From Struthidea cinerea (Eukaryota > Chordata > Aves > Passeriformes > Corcoracidae), in contig VZTI01002794.1 in assembly GCA_013397865.1 (NCBI GenBank), positions 126,046 through 190,045 of the forward strand: DNA of 64,000 bases. The letters are read 5' to 3'. A program made the translations under genes and the position numbers. The notes beneath the pieces are model-generated. The model ran no database searches. It saw only the letters and a program-made list of their open reading frames with translations, and was not told where the DNA came from. Positions 59,895 to 64,000 of this stretch are shown here, in pieces (the first letter of the stretch is position 1; every line of letters starts with the position of its first letter).

Positions 59895-61807
59895 TTTTTA
59901 GAGTTCAGGTGCCAAATTCATCTTGACAAAAGACAAGAGAACAATAGAAAGAAAATGCCCTTCCTCCTCTGCCTCCCACCCAGACTGGCAGAGGAGAAGG
60001 AGAAAAGGTGTAACACCACTAGGTGAAGTGACCACTGATCAAGAAATGCTGTATGCAGAAATTTCCAGACCATTTTACTGCTGGTTTTTATAAGTCTGCT
60101 CCTCACTAATCTACCTAAGCAAGGTAAGGGCTGTGATGGTGTTAGTGAAATGAGGGGGGAAGGATCAGAGACAAGACTAGCCACGAGGTCCTTGCAGGAG
60201 CTAAAAGGGATGCTGAGGAGTGGCACGGTGCAGGGGACCATAAGTTAAGGGACAGGGGCAGCCACAGATCCTCTTCACTGGACCGTCTCAGAGCCAGGAA
60301 GGAGGAAGGACAACATGATGGGCAGCACAGTTGGAACAAAGCTCAGTCCAGGACGGGGGAAATGCAGGCATGAGAAGATATTGCAAGGAGCCTTTGTAAG
60401 AGCAGGGCACGGAGTTGCAAAACACAAAGTAAAGCAGGATGACTGCTTGAGGCAGGAAAAAATTAGGACATGAGTGTACTATCTGGATGTCAGAACAAAA
60501 AAAGGACACATTTTCCCTCCATTCAGAAATGAAATCAAATAAAATTACCAGCATATCTTTGAATAAGTACATATTTTCTCAGCAAATTCTGCACACCACA
60601 AGCAATCAAATATTTTTTTTTGGTCTATTTTTATATATCTGCAAGGTGACAAAACACAGAAACATAAGCCTTTTAGAAGTACATGCAAAATAATTCTTAT
60701 CGGTGCTTCATAGAAGTTGCATCTTAGTTGGCAAATTTCGGTTGTATGGGTGGAAGAGGCCCACAGATTTTTACGGTGTGCATGCACATCAAGAGAAAGA
60801 AAAGATTCAGGTATAAAAATTCCACCTGACAAAACCTGATCATGCCGGTTTCACTTGTAACTTCAGAGCCCACTTTTTAGTCGTAACAATGGGTCCCTCT
60901 AGTGGGTAAAACCGTAATTGACGAATTTTGTCAGTTATTTCTCCGAACACAGCTAAGTATCACATTTGATTACCAAGTGGAGGTTGCTGCTTTTAGGAAA
61001 GTTAACATGAAAAGATACGGTTAACTTTTGTGCAACTTTTTAAAAACATAAAGCACAGCCACAGCGATATATATGCCTACTGAACTGTTCCGTTAAGCAA
61101 TCAAGTAACATCCTCAACATCTAGGTTTTATGCCCTGGGTAGGGCATAAACAATTTTTCAAACAAAAAAACTGTGAGAAAGAAAAATGAGTCTTGCTAAC
61201 GCTTTTCCAAGTCATGAAATTCAGTGTTTCACAGAGAAATGAATTAGATGCTGTTAGCACTGCAACTGCTTTTAATAAATGTGGCAGCCATTATAAGCTG
61301 GCATAATTAGTTTGCTCACACAGCTCCAGACATCATAACCTATTTTATTAACTGAAGAAGTCTCCATTAGGATAGTGGGATTATGATTTGTTCTTTTAGG
61401 AGTACTGGGGAAGTACCTAACTTCCAATAGGGGCTAAAGAACTGACTTGTTGTCTTTTTTAATGTCTTTTTAAGGGTGGTCCAGTATGATCTACACTAAC
61501 TAGCATTTTTTACTAATTTCATTTAATTGGGTTGTTTGGATACGATTGTTTTATTTTTATATATAGCAATCAAAAATACCATATAGACATTTTACTACTT
61601 TCCTTTTCAGGTACAGCACATTACTCTAGTTTTGACCTCTGTTGAATAGCTCTGCCTTTCACTAACCAGGAAAACACAATTGGACGTGTTTTGGGCTCTA
61701 TTATACCCATCACAACTGGGTTAAAATAGATCTATTTATTTTACTCCTTTTTCAATGCTAACGGTTCTCTAATATATTTCTTTCTTATCCTGTATTTCCA
61801 CTTACAG
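59895..61807. other. Gene-free stretch between the duplicate and the exon candidate
   Basis: Unique sequence. A 10-bp hairpin lies at 61127-61150. The segments 60835-61010 and 61250-61400 are repeat-free with motif texture like conserved non-coding DNA, untested. Confidence 0.55.
61127..61150. repeat. Perfect 10-bp inverted repeat, 4-nt loop
   Basis: TTTATGCCCT, loop GGGT, AGGGCATAAA. Confidence 0.85.
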
Positions 61808-61908
61808 TTGGGACAGTCACTGTGCTGCAATCTCTCTGACTCCAGCAGATGAGTGGGAAGAATGCCTGCAAACACTTGGGAAAGAAGGAAGAGGCTACAG
61901 AACCTGAT
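61808..61908 (+). other. Exon-like segment with strong splice signals (candidate)
   Basis: A pyrimidine-rich stretch (TTTCTTTCTTATCCTGTATT, TCCACTTACAG) ends in AG at 61806-61807. After 101 bp comes a consensus donor GTAAGT (61909-61914). Inside, an ATG at 61849 opens a 20-codon frame (MSGKNACKHLGKKEEATEPD) up to the donor in phase 0, with a weak initiation context (C at -3). A second frame is open across nearly the whole segment but meets TGA at its end. I do not recognise the peptide. Such acceptor-donor pairs also arise by chance in long non-coding DNA. If real, a non-coding transcript is as likely as a protein. Confidence 0.25.
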
Positions 61909-62023
61909 GTAAGTTACTGCAAGCTTTTGCTAACACAAATTGTCCATATCTTTTTCCCACCAATAAAGTAGGCTTTGTCATCAGTCAAACCTCAAGGTCA
62001 CTTAAGAAAAAGATCCAAAACCA

Positions 62024-62130
62024 AAACTAACAACAAAACCCCCCAAACCCAAACAAAAAACTCACAAACAACAAAATACAAATTTTAAAAAAAGGAAAAA
62101 AATCAAACAAAACAAGACCCTTTAAGAAGT
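62024..62130. repeat. A/C-rich low-complexity tract
   Basis: Runs of AAAC, AACAAAACC, CCCAAACCC and A-tracts over about 100 bp, just upstream of duplicate copy B. Confidence 0.75.
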
Positions 62131-62169
62131 TCATTTCATTAAATTATAATGAAAAAAAAGAATTAGTAA

Positions 62170-62332
62170 TTAAAATAATAAATACGTGAAATAGCAAGGA
62201 TAAATAAAGCTTTGCATCCTTTCTGAGAAAAAGAATTGTTAGTGATAGCATTAGAAACAGTATTAAAATAACTTTAGTCAGGCAGAAATATATTGGTTTT
62301 TATTTCACATCTAAGAAACATGCTGCCTCAAC
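62170..62332. repeat. Dispersed direct repeat, copy B (163 bp)
   Basis: See copy A at 59727-59894. Copy B lacks 5 bp near AGAAATATATTGG. Homology also touches the AAAGAATT just upstream, where copy B has an extra AGTAA. It ends at CCTCAAC and is followed at once by ATGCTGC, a repeat of its own last bases. It lies within the putative intron between the exon candidates. Confidence 0.95.
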
Positions 62333-62932
62333 ATGCTGCAAAATTTCAGTTTGCAATTAAAAAAATTATCCAGATGTTATTTCTGGATATATCTGTTATT
62401 TACATTATATCTGCTAAATATTCTAGACAATATTATTTAGAAAAGCAGCCCCTTCCTGCTAGCCCCATTCTTTATCACTTTGAGAGGAGTATTTTAAAGG
62501 AATTATTCCTTTAAATTTACTTCTTCCTTTGAAATTAATTTAAATACTCTTTTACAAGTGGTTTTCAAGATAGTAAAGGCTAAAAAGTGGAAAATACAAC
62601 CTCCACCACCAATACACTCATATGTCATTTCAGAAAGACCTACATATGGAAATTTCCCCCTTATTATGTATTCTGAGAGCGATCACTTCTGACTGCTGGT
62701 AACTGCCAATGTGTTCAGTTTGCTTAGCAACGGTTTTACAGTAGATGTACCATTTGTGCAATCATAAAAGTCAGACACTTGCAGATTCTCTAGAAGTATA
62801 TGATGGTTCTACTGATTTTCTGCTAATGTGTGTAACATTTTAGTAGGAGTGTCTGAATGGATTTGTCCAGCTATTTCCCTTGGTGTACCTTAGGAAAGCA
62901 ACAAAAACACTGACTTCTTTTTCCCTCTGCAG

Positions 62933-63205
62933 AATTGTTTTTCTTTATGCAAAACTGGGAACATTCTAAGCACCCCTACAGATTTACTTCCGTGGTAGCT
63001 ACAGAAAATGAGTTCTATGAAAGTTTTCCTAGCACCAGCTGGTATCTTCTACAACCTATTGACTTAATGGAAAAGTCAAAGAAAATGCAGCTCTTGCTTC
63101 AATTAGGTTCCTTGTGCACCAAGGCAGGCTGCAGTCACAGCCATTTACTGCTTAATAGTAGGACCCAGTTCAACCAAAATAAATAAAGGGTTGCTTACAT
63201 GAGCA
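62933..63205 (+). other. Possible terminal exon with poly(A) signals (candidate)
   Basis: A strong acceptor (CTTCTTTTTCCCTCTGCAG) ends at 62932. A frame is open from 62935 to a stop just before 63187 (about 83 codons, no family recognised). It is followed by overlapping AATAAA signals at 63178-63187. Joined in phase to the 61849 ATG, however, the frame would be the other one and would stop after 21 codons. No conserved peptide is seen. The sequence fits a last exon of a non-coding RNA or simply chance. Confidence 0.2.
63178..63187 (+). terminator. Overlapping AATAAA poly(A) signals
   Basis: AATAAATAAA gives two overlapping hexamers (63178-63183 and 63182-63187). A possible cleavage site lies 15-30 bp downstream around TTACATGAGCAGCACA. 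Confidence 0.3.
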
Positions 63206-64000
63206 GCACATCCATCAGATATGAGTCCACAAAAAAACCTCCAGCTGTGAGAGGGTTTATGAGCAACTGCAAGCAATCTATGGGGCAAATGGATTAAGTG
63301 CAATTGTCCTTATCCTCTGTTCTTCTGTAATTTGTAATAAAAACTTCTGCTAACAAAGTTTACTTTGTAGTATCCCAGAACTGCATATAGCCTGCAAAAC
63401 TTTCTCAGGACAGGGATTTAAAAATTGAAGGTTTTCACCACACTCTGCTTCATGGCTTCACCACCACACAATCTCCAACAATGCCAGTCACTTCTTCCTG
63501 AGCTGCAGCCACAGTACAAGAAGAGAAGTTGTATCCATGAGCTCTGCTACAAACTTGAGAGGAGCCCAGAGACAAAGAGATCAACATGGACGCAGATGCC
63601 CTCCCCTTCGGGTTGCCATTCCTTCCACGCAGGCCTGTGACTTAGCTTGAGTTCAGGGCCAGCTGTGTCCCTTCCCAGTGCCTCTGTGCTCATCTCTCCT
63701 TGCACAAACTGCCTCTTTGGCCTCTGCTCTGCTGCCAGCCAAGTTGTCATGGTTTCTCTTTTCCTCTTTGCCAAGCTCTGAGGGCAGTTAAGCACAGCTC
63801 TGCTGTATGTGGTAAAGTCAAACACACCAGCAAAACACTGAAGATGTTTCTCAAGTCAAGCGGAGCCTCCACATGATGCAGCACATGTTACCTTAACATT
63901 GTCTGACTGTAACTGTGCCATGGAATCTTTCCCACGAATAAACACAAACTGAGTATGTTTGATGTCACAAACCTAGTACGTAAAAGACACCTCTAAAATA
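63206..64000. other. Gene-free right end
   Basis: There are short ORFs on both strands without motifs, and a slightly G+C-richer stretch at 63590-63790. No repeat or gene is recognised up to the window edge. Confidence 0.6.

Noticed and set aside
59710..59895. CTCAACT on both sides of duplicate copy A as a target-site duplication
   Set aside because: Most of the right-hand CTCAACT is part of the sequence shared with copy B, so it belongs to the repeat and is not an insertion footprint.

Overview
This is vertebrate nuclear DNA, almost certainly from a bird. The + strand carries ten truncated 3' ends of CR1 LINEs. Their tails read as variants of GAATCATAGAATCATAGAAT followed by TTGGAAGGGACC, which is the reverse complement of an avian CR1 3' end. 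There are also two LTRs of avian endogenous-retrovirus type. The CR1 tail types and the LTR type point to a neoavian bird, perhaps a passerine. That last step is from memory of repeat families and has only moderate support. No bacterial gene organisation, operon, CRISPR array or tRNA/rRNA gene is visible.

I find no protein-coding gene I can defend. The window is A+T-rich, with short chance ORFs, and looks like a gene desert or the inside of a very long intron. The only CpG-dense stretch is the body of the LTR at 13365-13913, so there is no sign of a CpG-island promoter of a host gene. Two weak hints of transcription remain: a 101-bp exon-like segment with good splice signals (61808-61908) followed by a possible terminal exon with tandem AATAAA signals (62933-63205), and an unexplained 212-codon ORF (28124-28762).

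Layout: 1-13 kb holds two small CR1 pieces, an LTR fragment with TATA box, octamer and poly(A) signal (about 3787-4153), and an ACAG/CA microsatellite. A solo LTR lies at 13365-13913 with TG...CA ends and an intact 5-bp target duplication. CR1 pieces lie at 18.4, 22.2 and 22.7 kb. The 23-35 kb stretch is mostly unique sequence with a cluster of short tandem duplications (27.8 kb), the long ORF and a CA/TA microsatellite. CR1 pieces follow at 35.4, 40.5, 46.6, 53.4 and 54.5 kb. Between 50.8 and 52.6 kb are two perfect hairpins (54-bp arms with a 3-nt loop, and 20-bp arms with a 4-nt loop). Near the right end a 165-bp sequence occurs twice, 2.4 kb apart, at about 96% identity.

The most notable items are structural: the 54-bp perfect fold-back palindrome, the second hairpin bracketed by a 10-bp direct repeat, the recent 165-bp duplication, the clustered tandem duplications, and the fact that all ten CR1 pieces lie in the same orientation. 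None amounts to a new biological system on the evidence available here.
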